The notes under the pieces are model-generated. The model made no database searches. It was not told the DNA's origin and saw only the letters and a program-made list of their open reading frames with translations. Below are positions 1 through 11,285 of a stretch of DNA of 64,000 nt, one piece after another (within the stretch, counting starts at the first letter, position 1; the number at the start of each line of letters is the position of its first letter). The translations under genes and the position numbers were made by a program. Location of the stretch: contig DASREA010000031.1 of NCBI GenBank assembly GCA_035652315.1, positions 5,965 to 69,964 on the forward strand, written 5' to 3'. The stretch comes from CANKHA01 sp035652315. GTDB taxonomy: Bacteria > Pseudomonadota > Alphaproteobacteria > Rhizobiales > Xanthobacteraceae.

Positions 1-887
1 GGAGTCATCAGCACCGAGGTCATCAGCCCGAGCGACCCGAAGCCCTGCGCCACGGTATCCGACTGCACGTCGCCGTCGTAATTCTTGCAAGCCCAGACAT
101 AGCCGCCCGACCATTTCAGCGCCGAGGCGACCATGTCGTCGATCAGCCGGTGCTCGTAGGTGAGCTTGCGCTTGTCGAACTCGGTCTTGAACTCGGCGTC
201 GAAAATCTCCTGGAAAAGGTCTTTGAAGCGGCCGTCATAAGCCTTGAGGATGGTGTTCTTGGTGGTGAGATAAAGCGGATAGTTGCGGTTGAGCGCGTAA
301 TTCATCGAGGCGCGCGCGAAATCGCGGATCGATTCGTCTTCGTTGAACATGCCGAGCGCGACGCCGGAGCCGGGAAATTCCCGCACCACGCGCTCGATTT
401 TCGTGCCGTCTTCGCCGAGGAAGGTGAGCGTCAGCTTGCCTCTGCCCGGCACCTTGAAGTCGGTGGCGCGATATTGATCGGCGTAGGCATGGCGGCCGAT
501 GACGATTGGCTTGGTCCATCCGGGCACCAAGCGCGGTACGTTCCTGCAGATGATCGGTTCGCGGAAGATCACGCCGCCGAGGATGTTGCGGATGGTGCCG
601 TTGGGCGACGGATACATGCGCTTGAGGTTGAACTCCTTCACCCGCGCCTCGTCGGGCGTGATGGTGGCGCATTTGACGCCGACGCCGACCTTCTTGATCG
701 CTTCCGCCGCCTCGACGGTGATCTTGTCGTCGGTTTTGTCGCGGCTCTCGATGCCGAGATCGAAATAGAGCAGTTCGATGTCGAGATAGGGATGGATGAG
801 CTTTTTCTTGATGAAGTCCCAGATGATGCGGGTCATCTCGTCGCCGTCCATTTCGACGACGGGGTTTGCCACTTTGATCTTCGCCAT
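1..887 (-). CDS. icd: NADP-dependent isocitrate dehydrogenase (3' end outside window)
   Basis: TCA-cycle enzyme converting isocitrate to 2-oxoglutarate with NADPH formation, cytosolic. The 295 visible residues begin MAKIKVANPVVEMDGDEMTR and include the SPNGTIRNILGG substrate-binding segment and the RLVPGWTKPIVIGRHA block, both characteristic of the eukaryote-like homodimeric NADP-IDH found in alphaproteobacteria (about 405 residues). The C-terminal quarter lies beyond position 1. The start is the ATG at 887, which gives the standard family N-terminus. It is divergent from trmJ, with 192 bases between them. Identification is firm. Confidence 0.95.
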   Translation of the reverse strand, partial: MAKIKVANPVVEMDGDEMTRIIWDFIKKKLIHPYLDIELLYFDLGIESRDKTDDKITVEAAEAIKKVGVGVKCATITPDEARVKEFNLKRMYPSPNGTIRNILGGVIFREPIICRNVPRLVPGWTKPIVIGRHAYADQYRATDFKVPGRGKLTLTFLGEDGTKIERVVREFPGSGVALGMFNEDESIRDFARASMNYALNRNYPLYLTTKNTILKAYDGRFKDLFQEIFDAEFKTEFDKRKLTYEHRLIDDMVASALKWSGGYVWACKNYDGDVQSDTVAQGFGSLGLMTSVLMT

Positions 888-1079
888 TGCGCAGGGACCT
901 TTGGATTGGAGCCGAAAAAGAACCCGGCTGGGCCGCCGGGCGCGGCGCTCTTATGGCGCGGGCGCGGCAGTCTCGCAAGCGGCAGCCGATGCGCCGCTGC
1001 ATGGCTGCGCCGGCGCATCTTCCCAGAGCCGCGGCAATAGGTTAGGCCCCCACGCTGGTCCGAACCCCGATGTGAGACA

Positions 1080-2330
1080 ATGCCCGGCGCAGGAACCGAC
1101 CATAGCAAGAGCTGGATCGACACCGGCGGCCCCATCGTCGTGCTGGTGGAGCCGCAGCTTGGCGAGAATATCGGCGCCGCCGCCCGCGCCATGGCGAATT
1201 TCGGCCTGCGGCGTTTGCGGCTGGTCAAGCCAAGGCAGGAATGGCCCAATCCGCGCGCCAAGGTGATGGCGGCGGGCGCTGACGGCATTCTGGAATCGGC
1301 GCAGCTTTTCGACACGCTGGCGGCGGCGATCGCCGACTGCGCGCTGGTGCTGGCAACCACCGCGCGCGCCCACGACCAAGCCAAGCCGGTGATCGGCGCC
1401 GAGGAAGCGGCGCGGCTGATGGCGCCGCATGTCGCCGGCGGCGAAGCCGTGGCGGTCGTCTTCGGCCGCGAGCGCAACGGCCTGGAAAACGAGGAAGTGG
1501 CGCTGGCGGATCACATCGTCACGCTGCCGGTCAATCCGGCTTTCGCCTCGCTCAATCTGGCGCAGGCGATCGTCATCGTCGCTTATGAATGGTTCAAGCA
1601 GGTTTCGAGCGGCGCCCTGCCCTTCACCATGCCGGTGAAATCGAAACCGGCGCCGAAGCAGCAGCTCGCCGCCTTCTTTGCTTCGCTCGAACGCGAGCTG
1701 GAAAAGGTCGAATTCTTCCGGCCCGAGGAAAAGCGCACCACCATGCGCATCAACTTGCAAAATATCTTTCAGCGGGTGCAGCCGACGCAGCAGGATATCC
1801 AGACGCTGCATGGCGTCATCACCGCCATCGCGCAGGGCCGCAAAGGGCCGGCCAAGGGCGGACTGCTCGACGGCGAAGAGGCGCAGATGCTGCGCATGCT
1901 GCTCGCCGAGCACGAACAAGGCCGCGTACCGTCGGAGCGCACGCCGGTGCGCGGCCTCGCCCGGCTGTTGCGGCGCAATCCGACCGACGCCGAGCGGGCA
2001 TTGTGGGCGGCCATGGTCAAAGACCGCCGCTTCGCCGGCCGCGGCTTCAAGCGGCAGGTGCCGCTGGGGCCGCATATCTGCGACTTCGTTTCCTTTCCGC
2101 TGCGCGCGGTGATCGATCTGACGCCGGATCGCGAAACCGAGGCGGCGCGGCAGGCGCGCGCCGACAAACGCGCCTGGCTGATCGCGCGCGGCTATGCGCT
2201 GCTCGACATCGCCGCCGCGGAAGTCGAATCGGCCTTGGCCCCGGCACTCGACCGTCTGGCCTCGAAGCTGCAAGAGCTGCGCGCTCCCGGCCATCCGGAA
2301 TCGAGCGGCGGCGCAAAAATCGAGAACTGA
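1080..2330 (+). CDS. trmJ: TrmJ-type tRNA/rRNA methyltransferase fused to a C-terminal DUF559 domain
   Basis: The N-terminal ~245 residues are a SpoU/SPOUT methyltransferase of the TrmJ family (2'-O-methylation of tRNA position 32). Visible motifs are VEPQLGENIGAAARAMANFG (motif 1), FGRERNGLENEEV (motif 2) and LPVNPAFASLNLAQAI (motif 3). The usual TrmJ is about 240-270 residues; this one is 416. Residues ~287-405 look like DUF559, a Vsr-like PD-(D/E)XK fold: RRNPTDAERALWAAM, then RRFAGRGFKRQVPLGPHICD, then GYALLDI. The family's usual IELDG catalytic strand reads IDLTP here, so nuclease activity is doubtful. The reading frame is continuous, so this is a real fusion rather than two adjacent genes. 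The fused domain's role is unknown. Confidence 0.85.
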   Translation: MPGAGTDHSKSWIDTGGPIVVLVEPQLGENIGAAARAMANFGLRRLRLVKPRQEWPNPRAKVMAAGADGILESAQLFDTLAAAIADCALVLATTARAHDQAKPVIGAEEAARLMAPHVAGGEAVAVVFGRERNGLENEEVALADHIVTLPVNPAFASLNLAQAIVIVAYEWFKQVSSGALPFTMPVKSKPAPKQQLAAFFASLERELEKVEFFRPEEKRTTMRINLQNIFQRVQPTQQDIQTLHGVITAIAQGRKGPAKGGLLDGEEAQMLRMLLAEHEQGRVPSERTPVRGLARLLRRNPTDAERALWAAMVKDRRFAGRGFKRQVPLGPHICDFVSFPLRAVIDLTPDRETEAARQARADKRAWLIARGYALLDIAAAEVESALAPALDRLASKLQELRAPGHPESSGGAKIEN

Positions 2331-2409
2331 CGCCGATTGCCGCACTTCAGCAATTGGTAACAAAATTTTCGTATTTTGCCGGTCGAAGCGCCAAACCGAG
2401 CGACACCGC

Positions 2410-2721
2410 ATGTTCAAAGAAAACCGGAAAAAGATCCGCCGGCCGATGCATTACACGGCCTGGATCGGGCTTGACGGCGCGCCGCGCCGCGGCTGCACGG
2501 TGGCCGACATATCCGAAACCGGCGCGCGCTTGCAGATCGACACGCCGCTGGAATTGCCGGAAATCTTCAAACTGTTGCTGTCGGGCCATGGCGCCATTTA
2601 CCGGCGCTGCCGCGTCGTATGGCGTTCGGACAACGAGGTGGGTGTGGAATTCGAAAAGACGCCGAGCCGTTTTGCGCGCGGCGCGCCGCCTACCAAGACG
2701 CCGGAACGCGCGCCGGCCTAG
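2410..2721 (+). CDS. PilZ-domain protein
   Basis: Small cytosolic protein of 103 residues made almost entirely of a PilZ domain, the c-di-GMP receptor module. An RxxxR motif (R-K-K-I-R, residues ~6-10) is followed by DISETGARL, which matches the D/N-x-S-x-x-G motif; both bind c-di-GMP in the family. Start is the ATG at 2410, 79 nt after trmJ. Context next to cckA and flagellar genes would suit a c-di-GMP effector for motility or cell cycle, but that is inference from position and standalone PilZ proteins are common in Rhizobiales. Confidence 0.8.
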   Translation: MFKENRKKIRRPMHYTAWIGLDGAPRRGCTVADISETGARLQIDTPLELPEIFKLLLSGHGAIYRRCRVVWRSDNEVGVEFEKTPSRFARGAPPTKTPERAPA

Positions 2722-2883
2722 CGCCGTTTTTTGCACGCATCGTTGCCGTTGTCGCGGCGAAATCTGGGCGGTTCCCCGGCCCCATTATTACCCCGCTATT
2801 GCCCGAGCTCTGCCACCCCCGGTCAGGAACCACAGGCAACGCAAATCCATTGGCCCCCTGCAACCCACTGCAGGAGGTGCATC

Positions 2884-3168
2884 ATGTGGAAAACTCTAAT
2901 GGCTGCAACTGCGGCCGTTGTTGTCGGAGCGGCAACGGTTTCGCTTCCGCGTCAGGCCGAAGCGCTGCCGGTGTGGGTCGTCCCCGCCATCATTGGCGCC
3001 GGCGTCGTCGGCGTGGTCGGCGGAGCGGCGGCGGCCAATGCCAACGCGGCTTATTATGAGCCGCGCGGAACCGTCTATGTCGAGCCGTCCGCGGCGCATG
3101 CGCAAGTCTGCCATATCGTCCGCGAGCGGACCGCTTACGGATGGCGGCGCGTCCAGGTCTGCGACTGA
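2884..3168 (+). CDS. Small secreted hypothetical protein
   Basis: 94-residue protein of unknown function. The N-terminus (MWKTLMAATAAVVVGAATVS, ending near QAEA) is a signal peptide. A Gly/Ala-rich hydrophobic stretch follows (VVPAIIGAGVVGVVGG), and the C-terminus carries two cysteines in CHIVRERTAYGWRRVQVC. Short periplasmic proteins with this terminal Cys pair are common in Rhizobiales. Start at 2884 is fixed by the strong Shine-Dalgarno AGGAGGTG at 2872-2879; an upstream in-frame ATG has no such site. It ends just before a clear terminator. Confidence 0.75.
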   Translation: MWKTLMAATAAVVVGAATVSLPRQAEALPVWVVPAIIGAGVVGVVGGAAAANANAAYYEPRGTVYVEPSAAHAQVCHIVRERTAYGWRRVQVCD

Positions 3169-3184
3169 TTGCGGCCGAAAAAAG

Positions 3185-3217
3185 CGCCTCGCGGATTCCA
3201 TCCGCGGGGCGTTTTTT
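3185..3217 (+). terminator. Rho-independent terminator after the small secreted protein
   Basis: An 11-bp stem (3185-3195 with 3201-3211, one G-T pair) with a 5-base loop is followed by TTTTTT at 3212-3217. It ends the plus-strand unit at 3168 and separates it from convergent cckA, which stops at 3242. Confidence 0.85.
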
Positions 3218-3241
3218 CTGGCGGTCGCGCATGGCGGCGGA

Positions 3242-5914
<2,673 letters not shown>

Positions 5915-5917
5915 GAT

Positions 5918-6994
5918 TTACGGCGACCGGAAGGCGCGCCGCAGCCGCATGACATAACCGATGACTTCGGCGACCGCCTTGTAATGTTCCGGCGGAATTT
6001 CTCTGTCGATTTCCACCGTGGCGTGCAGCGCGCGCGCCAGCGGCGGATTTTCCACGATGGGGATGGAATTCTCCGCGGCGACTTCGCGGATTTTGCGCGC
6101 CACCGCATCGACGCCCTTGGCCAGGCAGAGCGGCGCGTTCATGCCGCGTTCGTATTTCAACGCCACGGCATAGTGCGTCGGGTTGGTGATGACAACGGAC
6201 GCTTTCGGCACTTCCGCGATCATGCGCTTGCGCATGCGCGCGACGCGGACCTGCTTGATCCGCCCTTTCATCATCGGGTCGCCTTCGGTCTGCTTGAACT
6301 CCTCCTTCAATTCGCGCAGCGACATTTTCTGCCGTTCGAACCAGACTCGATATTGAAACAGGAAATCGCCGCCGGCGATCACCGCCATGACGGCGACGAC
6401 GGCGCCGAGGACGCCGAGCGCCATGGTGCGGGTGAAGGGCAGGATGGCGCCCGGATCGGCGGCAATGAGCGCGTCCAGCCGCGTGCGCTGCGGCCAAATC
6501 ACCGCCGCCATGATCGCGCCGACCAGCGCGAGCTTCGCCACGCCCTTGATGAAATTGGCCAGCGCCTGCTTGGAAAAGAGCCGCTTGAAACCGGCAAGCG
6601 GGGAGATCTTTTCCAGCTTCGGCTGCAAGGCCTGCGCCGACCAGACCAGACGGTGCTGCGCCACATTGCCCAGGATCGCCGCCAGCGCCAGCAGCAGAAA
6701 GGGGATGGCGATGGCGGCCAGCACCTCGGCCTCCAGATGTCCGAGCATGCGCAGCAGCGCATGGCCGTCGAGAGGGATGTCGTAGGAATTGGCGATGAGG
6801 CCGCGGAGCGACGTCGTCAGGCCGCCGGCCATCCGATGGGAGAAGGCGAGGAGGACGAGCGCGGCGCCGGCGACGACAAACCAGGTATTCACCTCCTGGC
6901 TCTTGGCGACGTCGCCCCGCTTCAACGCCTCGTCGAGTTTCTTCTGGGTGGGGTCTTCGGTGTGATCGGAGGCGTCGCGTTGTTCTTCGGCCAT
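5918..6994 (-). CDS. flhB: Flagellar export protein FlhB
   Basis: Substrate-specificity switch of the flagellar type III export gate, in the inner membrane. 358 residues. The N-terminus has the family's typical basic stretch (DPTQKKLDEALKRGDVAKSQ), four hydrophobic segments follow, and the cytosolic domain has the autocleavage motif NPTH with Asn271-Pro272. Length and cleavage position match E. coli FlhB (Asn269-Pro270). It follows fliR by about 10 nt and runs straight into cckA. No missing residues seen. Confidence 0.97.
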   Translation of the reverse strand: MAEEQRDASDHTEDPTQKKLDEALKRGDVAKSQEVNTWFVVAGAALVLLAFSHRMAGGLTTSLRGLIANSYDIPLDGHALLRMLGHLEAEVLAAIAIPFLLLALAAILGNVAQHRLVWSAQALQPKLEKISPLAGFKRLFSKQALANFIKGVAKLALVGAIMAAVIWPQRTRLDALIAADPGAILPFTRTMALGVLGAVVAVMAVIAGGDFLFQYRVWFERQKMSLRELKEEFKQTEGDPMMKGRIKQVRVARMRKRMIAEVPKASVVITNPTHYAVALKYERGMNAPLCLAKGVDAVARKIREVAAENSIPIVENPPLARALHATVEIDREIPPEHYKAVAEVIGYVMRLRRAFRSP

Positions 6995-7004
6995 GATTCA
7001 GCTC

Positions 7005-7772
7005 TCACCCGGCCGTGAGTTGCAGCAATACGCCTTGGAGGTAACTGAGGAAGGTGCCCATCATCGCCCCGATCACCAGCAGCAGAATGAGGAATCCGAC
7101 AAGGATGGACAGCGGCAGGCCGACGAAGAACACCTGCATCTGCGGCATCAGCCGCGACAGCACGCCGAGGCCGAGGTTGAACAAAAGGCTGAAAACGAGG
7201 AACGGCGCGGCAAGCTGCACGCCGACGCGGAAGGCGGCGGCTACCGAGCGCGACAGGAGCGCGGCGATGTCGCCGAACAGCGGCACTTCGCCAGGCTGAA
7301 ACAGCCGGTAGCTGTCATGCAGCGCGGCGATGATCAGGTGGTCGAGGTCGGTGACGAAGACCAGCGTAATGCCGAGAACGGCGAGGAAATTGCCAAGCAA
7401 GGCACCCTGCTGGCCCTGTGTCGGATCGACGGCGGTGACAAAGCCAAGGCCGAGCTGCTGCGCTATCACGCTGCCCGCGACCTGCAGCGCGGAAATCGTC
7501 ACCCGCGCGGTCAACCCGAGCACGGCGCCGATCAAAAGCTCTTCGAACAGCATGCCGATCACAGGCGCCGGGGTCTGCAGATCGAGGTGATAGGCGGCCT
7601 GATGCAGCGGCAGCAAAATCGCGGTGAGCACCAAGGCGATGGTCAGCCGCACGCGTGCAGGCAAACTGATCTCCCCCAAACCCGGCAGCAGCATGACCAT
7701 GGTGCCGATGCGGGCAAAGGCCAGCATGAATGCGGCGGCCAGCGGCGGCAGGAAGGAAACGTCGATATGCAT
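7005..7772 (-). CDS. fliR: Flagellar export protein FliR
   Basis: Component of the FliP5-FliQ4-FliR1 export channel core. 255 residues, the usual length, with about six hydrophobic segments including FARIGTMVMLLPGLGEISLP near the N-terminus, the most conserved FliR region, and PFLVFSLLFNLGLGVLSRLMPQ near the C-terminus. It sits between fliQ and flhB in the usual alphaproteobacterial order, 13 nt after fliQ. Confidence 0.96.
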   Translation of the reverse strand: MHIDVSFLPPLAAAFMLAFARIGTMVMLLPGLGEISLPARVRLTIALVLTAILLPLHQAAYHLDLQTPAPVIGMLFEELLIGAVLGLTARVTISALQVAGSVIAQQLGLGFVTAVDPTQGQQGALLGNFLAVLGITLVFVTDLDHLIIAALHDSYRLFQPGEVPLFGDIAALLSRSVAAAFRVGVQLAAPFLVFSLLFNLGLGVLSRLMPQMQVFFVGLPLSILVGFLILLLVIGAMMGTFLSYLQGVLLQLTAG

Positions 7773-7785
7773 GAAGGCGCCGCGC

Positions 7786-8049
7786 TCAACCGCCGGCGAT
7801 GCGCGCGGCGAGCCGCGTCATATAGCCGTGCAGGGCGTCGGCCATGAACGGCAGCGCGACCAGCATGGCGACGAAGATGGCCAGGATCTTCGGCACGAAG
7901 ACCAGCGTCATTTCCTGGATCTGCGTCAGCGCCTGAAAGAGCGAGATGGCGACGCCGACCGCAAGGCCCACCAGCATCAGCGGGCTGGCGACGAGCACAA
8001 GCGTCCAGATCGCGTCGCGCGCGACATCCAATATCTCAGGTCCGCTCAT
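7786..8049 (-). CDS. fliQ: Flagellar export protein FliQ
   Basis: Two-helix export-channel subunit, 87 residues. The two membrane segments are around AIWTLVLVASPLMLVGLAVG and ILAIFVAMLVALPFM, joined by the conserved loop FQALTQIQEMTLVFVPK. Start is the ATG at 8049 (MSGPEILDVARD); the open frame extends further upstream but that part lacks family similarity and runs back toward fliE. Confidence 0.96.
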   Translation of the reverse strand: MSGPEILDVARDAIWTLVLVASPLMLVGLAVGVAISLFQALTQIQEMTLVFVPKILAIFVAMLVALPFMADALHGYMTRLAARIAGG

Positions 8050-8068
8050 CCACCCCCCGGTTTGACCG

Positions 8069-8386
8069 TCAGATCGGCATGCGCATGATTTCTTCGTAGG
8101 CCGCCACAACCTTATCGCGCACCGAGACCAGCGCATTGACCGCTACCTCCGTTTCGGCGACGGCGGTGACGACATCGACTATGTTGGCTTTTCCGGCGGC
8201 AAAGGATTGCGTCTGCGTATCGGATTTGTGTCCGGCATCGCTCACTGCATTCACCGCTTCTTTCAGCATCTCCGTAAAATTCGGGCCGCTTGTCTGCCCG
8301 CCCATGGCCTTGGCGAGGCCCGCCGCCGGATCGGCGATGCGGGCCAAGCTGGCATAGGCGCCGGCGGCGATGGCTGGCGTGGACAT
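8069..8386 (-). CDS. fliE: Flagellar hook-basal body protein FliE
   Basis: Rod/MS-ring junction protein, first substrate of the export gate. 105 residues. The C-terminal half has the conserved FliE signature: NFTEMLKEAVNAVSDAG, then VTAVAETEVAVNALVSVRDK, then AYEEIMRMPI. The gene follows flgC by 5 nt and precedes fliQ by 19 nt. Length and context are standard. Confidence 0.96.
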   Translation of the reverse strand: MSTPAIAAGAYASLARIADPAAGLAKAMGGQTSGPNFTEMLKEAVNAVSDAGHKSDTQTQSFAAGKANIVDVVTAVAETEVAVNALVSVRDKVVAAYEEIMRMPI

Positions 8387-8391
8387 GGCTG

Positions 8392-8802
8392 TCAGGCTTT
8401 CAGAATATCGATGGTGCGCTGGATCATCCGCCGCGTGGCGCTGATCACATTGACATTGGCCTGGTAGGAGCGCTGCGCCTCACGCATGTCGGTCATTTCC
8501 ACCAGCGAATTGACGTTGGGGTATTTGACATTGCCGTTGGCGTCGGCGGCCGGATGCCCCGGCTCGAACTTGGAACGGAAGGCGCTTTCGTCGCTCGCCA
8601 CCCGCCCGAGCTCAACCACGCGGGCGCCAAGCGTGCGGTCCATCTCGGCGATGAAAGTGGGAATCTTGCGGCGGTAGGGATCGGCGCCGGGGCTCGAGCC
8701 CGTGGAATCGGCGTTGGCGATATTTTCCGCGATGATGCGCATGCGTCCTGCTTGCGCGCGCAAGCCGGAAGCAGCGATGCTGATCGATCTGATGAAGTCC
8801 AC
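8392..8802 (-). CDS. flgC: Flagellar proximal rod protein FlgC
   Basis: Rod protein, 136 residues. The N-terminus has the flg_bb_rod motif (SIAASGLRAQAGRMRIIAEN, then IANADST) and the C-terminus the rod/hook signature (TDMREAQRSYQANVNVISAT). I chose the GTG at 8802 as start because AAAGGAGGAGG sits directly upstream on the minus strand and the product then begins exactly at the family N-terminus; upstream starts add residues unlike FlgC. Between flgB and fliE. Confidence 0.95.
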   Translation of the reverse strand: MDFIRSISIAASGLRAQAGRMRIIAENIANADSTGSSPGADPYRRKIPTFIAEMDRTLGARVVELGRVASDESAFRSKFEPGHPAADANGNVKYPNVNSLVEMTDMREAQRSYQANVNVISATRRMIQRTIDILKA

Positions 8803-8862
8803 GCCCCTCCTCCTTTCGCTCGTCAGCGCGGCGGCGGCCGCGCGATGGTGCATCGGTTCAGA

Positions 8863-9258
8863 TCATTCCTTGCCCAGCGCCAGCTTGATCAGGCCGAGGC
8901 TGCGCGAATAGAGCGCGGCGGCGGCTTGGTAATCCATCTGGTTCGAGGCGACCTTCATCATCTCGTCCTCAAGGCTGACGCCGTTGCCCCCGGGTTGAAT
9001 CTGCAATCCCTTTACGGCCTTGACGGCGAAAGCGCCGCTTCCGCCTCCAGCGCCGGTGATATGGGCCGCCGCCGTGCGCACCAGCGTCACCGCCGCCGGC
9101 CGCGGTTCGTCGTCGAATTTCGGCGGCGCCAGGTCGCTCGGTCGGAAGCCCGGCGTATCGGCATTGGCGACATTCTCGGCGAGGACGCGCTGACGCTCCT
9201 GGTGCCACTGCATGCGGGTGCGCAGCATGGAAAAGATCGGAATATTGGTGATCGGCAT
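8863..9258 (-). CDS. flgB: Flagellar proximal rod protein FlgB
   Basis: First gene of the minus-strand rod/export operon; 131-residue rod protein. It has MQWHQERQRVLAENVANADT near the N-terminus and the conserved end DYQAAAALYSRSLGLIKLAL. Start ATG at 9258 has a GGGGAGG Shine-Dalgarno; the frame stays open for 66 codons upstream across the intergenic region, but this part has no FlgB similarity and contains the CtrA boxes. Divergent from fliO. Confidence 0.95.
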   Translation of the reverse strand: MPITNIPIFSMLRTRMQWHQERQRVLAENVANADTPGFRPSDLAPPKFDDEPRPAAVTLVRTAAAHITGAGGGSGAFAVKAVKGLQIQPGGNGVSLEDEMMKVASNQMDYQAAAALYSRSLGLIKLALGKE

Positions 9259-9326
9259 GGCCCCTCCCCGCGGCATCCGGGAAACTACGTCCCTACCCAG
9301 GTAGGCAGACTTTGCCGGGTCCATGG

Positions 9327-9341
9327 TTAATAGCCCGTTAA
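9327..9341. promoter_or_regulatory. CtrA-type box, perfect TTAA-N7-TTAA
   Basis: TTAA at 9327-9330, seven bases, TTAA at 9338-9341. This is the CtrA consensus spacing. It lies 69 bp upstream of the flgB start and in the shared region with fliO, so it could serve either direction. Binding is inferred from the motif only. Confidence 0.65.
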
Positions 9342-9434
9342 ACCCTGGGCTTTTCGGCGCCCCGCCCTTAATTTGCCATTTACCATGGAAATGGTTTTGC
9401 CATGCGGTTCGGGCGCTCCAAGCGCCGCGGAATG

Positions 9435-9449
9435 TTAAGCATTTGTTAG
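9435..9449. promoter_or_regulatory. CtrA-type box, one mismatch (TTAA-N7-TTAG)
   Basis: TTAA at 9435-9438 and TTAG at 9446-9449 with the 7-base spacing. It is the second box in the flgB/fliO intergenic region, about 104 bp before the fliO start, and may be the fliO-side site. Confidence 0.5.
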
Positions 9450-9552
9450 CATTCAACGCGGCAGATATTACCGCAGGCGTTAACTATCGAGCGATTCCGT
9501 CGCTCCCCTAGCCGGCCGCTGCAGCCTCGAAGAGAGAAGGATAGCCAGCCTG

Positions 9553-10434
9553 ATGTTCGATACTTTGTTTGGCGCGCAGGTCCCAGCAGCTCTGAAATTT
9601 TTCCTCGCCTTCGTCATTGTGCTCGGCCTGATCGGCCTGACCGCCTGGCTCGTGCGCCGCTTCGGATCGGATCGCTTCGGCGGATCCGCCGCGCGCGGCC
9701 GCCAGCCGCGGCTTGCGGTGGTCGATGCCGCCGCCGTCGACGGGCGCCGCCGGCTGGTCATCGTGCGCCGCGACAATGTCGAGCACTTGCTGATGATCGG
9801 CGGCCCCACCGACGTCCTGGTGGAAGCCAATATCGTGCGCGCCGCCGGTGCCGCGCGGGAAAAGATCGAACCGACGATGACGCGGCCCGCCGCGCCTGCC
9901 GATCTGCGCCCGGGCACCGCAGCCGAAAGCAGCCTGTGGCCGTTGCAGCCGCAGGCGGAGAACAATCAGCGCGCAGCGCGAACGGCGGCGACCGAAGAAG
10001 CGACGCTGCAATGGACCGCCTGGCCAACGCAGCCCGAAGCGCCGCCGCCCGCGCCGGGGCGCGGCGAAGGATTTTCGGGGCTGACCGATGACATCGGCCG
10101 CGCCGCCGCGCCGCGCGAAGTGGCTCCGAGCCCGCGCAAGCCGGCCGCAACGGCACGCAGCGCGCCGCCGGTAGCCGCTCCGGCGGAGCCGGTTCGGACG
10201 CCGGAGGGCGCCGACAAGAATCTCGCCGAGATGGCGCAACGCCTGGAAGCGGCGCTGCGCCGCCCGCCCGAGCCCATGCCGGGAGCGGAGCGGACAAAGC
10301 CCACGCCCGAGCCGACGCGCGCGCCGGCCGAGACGGCAAAGCCGGAAGCGCCGGCCGGGGAGCCAAAGAAGATCTACGACAGCCTCGAACAAGAGATGGC
10401 GAGCCTTTTGGGCCGCCCGCAAGGCAAGACCTGA
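9553..10434 (+). CDS. fliO: FliO-like flagellar biosynthesis protein
   Basis: Single-pass membrane protein, 293 residues, with a membrane segment at ~14-34 (ALKFFLAFVIVLGLIGLTAW). A FliO-like cytosolic domain follows: QPRLAVVDAAAVDGRRRLVI, then NVEHLLMIGGPTDVLVE. FliO assists assembly of the FliP ring. The remaining ~190 residues are Pro/Ala-rich and look disordered, which makes this longer than enteric FliO. Its stop overlaps the fliP start (TGATG), which supports the assignment. FliO sequences are poorly conserved, so context carries much of the weight. Confidence 0.82.
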   Translation: MFDTLFGAQVPAALKFFLAFVIVLGLIGLTAWLVRRFGSDRFGGSAARGRQPRLAVVDAAAVDGRRRLVIVRRDNVEHLLMIGGPTDVLVEANIVRAAGAAREKIEPTMTRPAAPADLRPGTAAESSLWPLQPQAENNQRAARTAATEEATLQWTAWPTQPEAPPPAPGRGEGFSGLTDDIGRAAAPREVAPSPRKPAATARSAPPVAAPAEPVRTPEGADKNLAEMAQRLEAALRRPPEPMPGAERTKPTPEPTRAPAETAKPEAPAGEPKKIYDSLEQEMASLLGRPQGKT

Positions 10435-11195
10435 TGGCGGCTTATTCCGACCGCCGCGTTCGTCTCACGACGGTGGCGGTTGGAGTAGCAGGGTTCCTGG
10501 GCGCCATGGCGGTGCCCGCGGCAGCGCAAGCCATCAACATCAACCTCGGTGACGGCAGCAGCGGCGGACTGACCGAGCGCGTGATCCAGCTGATCGCGCT
10601 GCTCACGATCCTCTCGCTGGCGCCGTCGATCCTGGTGATGATGACGTCGTTCACCCGCATCGTCGTGGTGCTGTCGCTGCTGCGCACGGCGCTTGGCACC
10701 GCCACCGCCCCGCCGAACGCGGTGATCGTCTCGCTGGCGCTATTTCTGACCGCCTTCGTGATGGGACCGGCGCTGCAGAATTCCTACAATGCCGGCGTGC
10801 GCCCGTTGATCAATAACGAGATCGGCACTGAGCAGGCCTTCGACCGCGCCTCGGTACCGCTGCGCAGCTTCATGCAGAAAAACGTGCGCGACAAGGATCT
10901 GCGGCTGTTCACGGACCTTGCCCACGAAACCCCGGCCAAGCCGGAGGACCTGTCGCTGCGGGTGCTGGTGCCGGCTTTCATGATTTCCGAGCTGCGGCGC
11001 GCCTTCGAAATCGGATTCCTGCTGTTCCTGCCATTCCTGATCATCGACCTGGTGGTCGCCTCGGTGCTCATGGCCATGGGCATGATGATGCTGCCCCCCG
11101 TGGTGGTCTCGCTGCCCTTCAAGCTGATCTTCTTCGTCCTGGTCGACGGCTGGAGCCTGGTCGCCGGAAGCTTGATCCAGAGCTACGGCACGTAG
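10434..11195 (+). CDS. fliP: Flagellar export protein FliP
   Basis: Pentameric export-channel subunit, 253 residues. A cleavable signal peptide (~1-32, ending AVPAAAQA) precedes the mature protein, as known for FliP. Conserved blocks: LAPSILVMMTSFTRIVVVLS, LRTALGTATAPPNAVIVSLA, FMISELRRAFEIGF and a C-terminal LPFKLIFFVLVDGWSL. It overlaps fliO by one base. Length is typical. Confidence 0.97.
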   Translation: MAAYSDRRVRLTTVAVGVAGFLGAMAVPAAAQAININLGDGSSGGLTERVIQLIALLTILSLAPSILVMMTSFTRIVVVLSLLRTALGTATAPPNAVIVSLALFLTAFVMGPALQNSYNAGVRPLINNEIGTEQAFDRASVPLRSFMQKNVRDKDLRLFTDLAHETPAKPEDLSLRVLVPAFMISELRRAFEIGFLLFLPFLIIDLVVASVLMAMGMMMLPPVVVSLPFKLIFFVLVDGWSLVAGSLIQSYGT

Positions 11196-11285
11196 ACACC
11201 AAGGCCTCCGGTTGCGCTAGTATGGTGGACCGGGACCATCGCTTTTCCCGCAAGTTCATTATCGCTACTCAACATGGAGGCCGTT

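Noticed and set aside
9386..9400. GG-N10-GC element (TGGAAATGGTTTTGC) before fliO
   Set aside because: Spacing fits sigma54, but the -24 half matches poorly and the region already has CtrA boxes; chance occurrence is likely.
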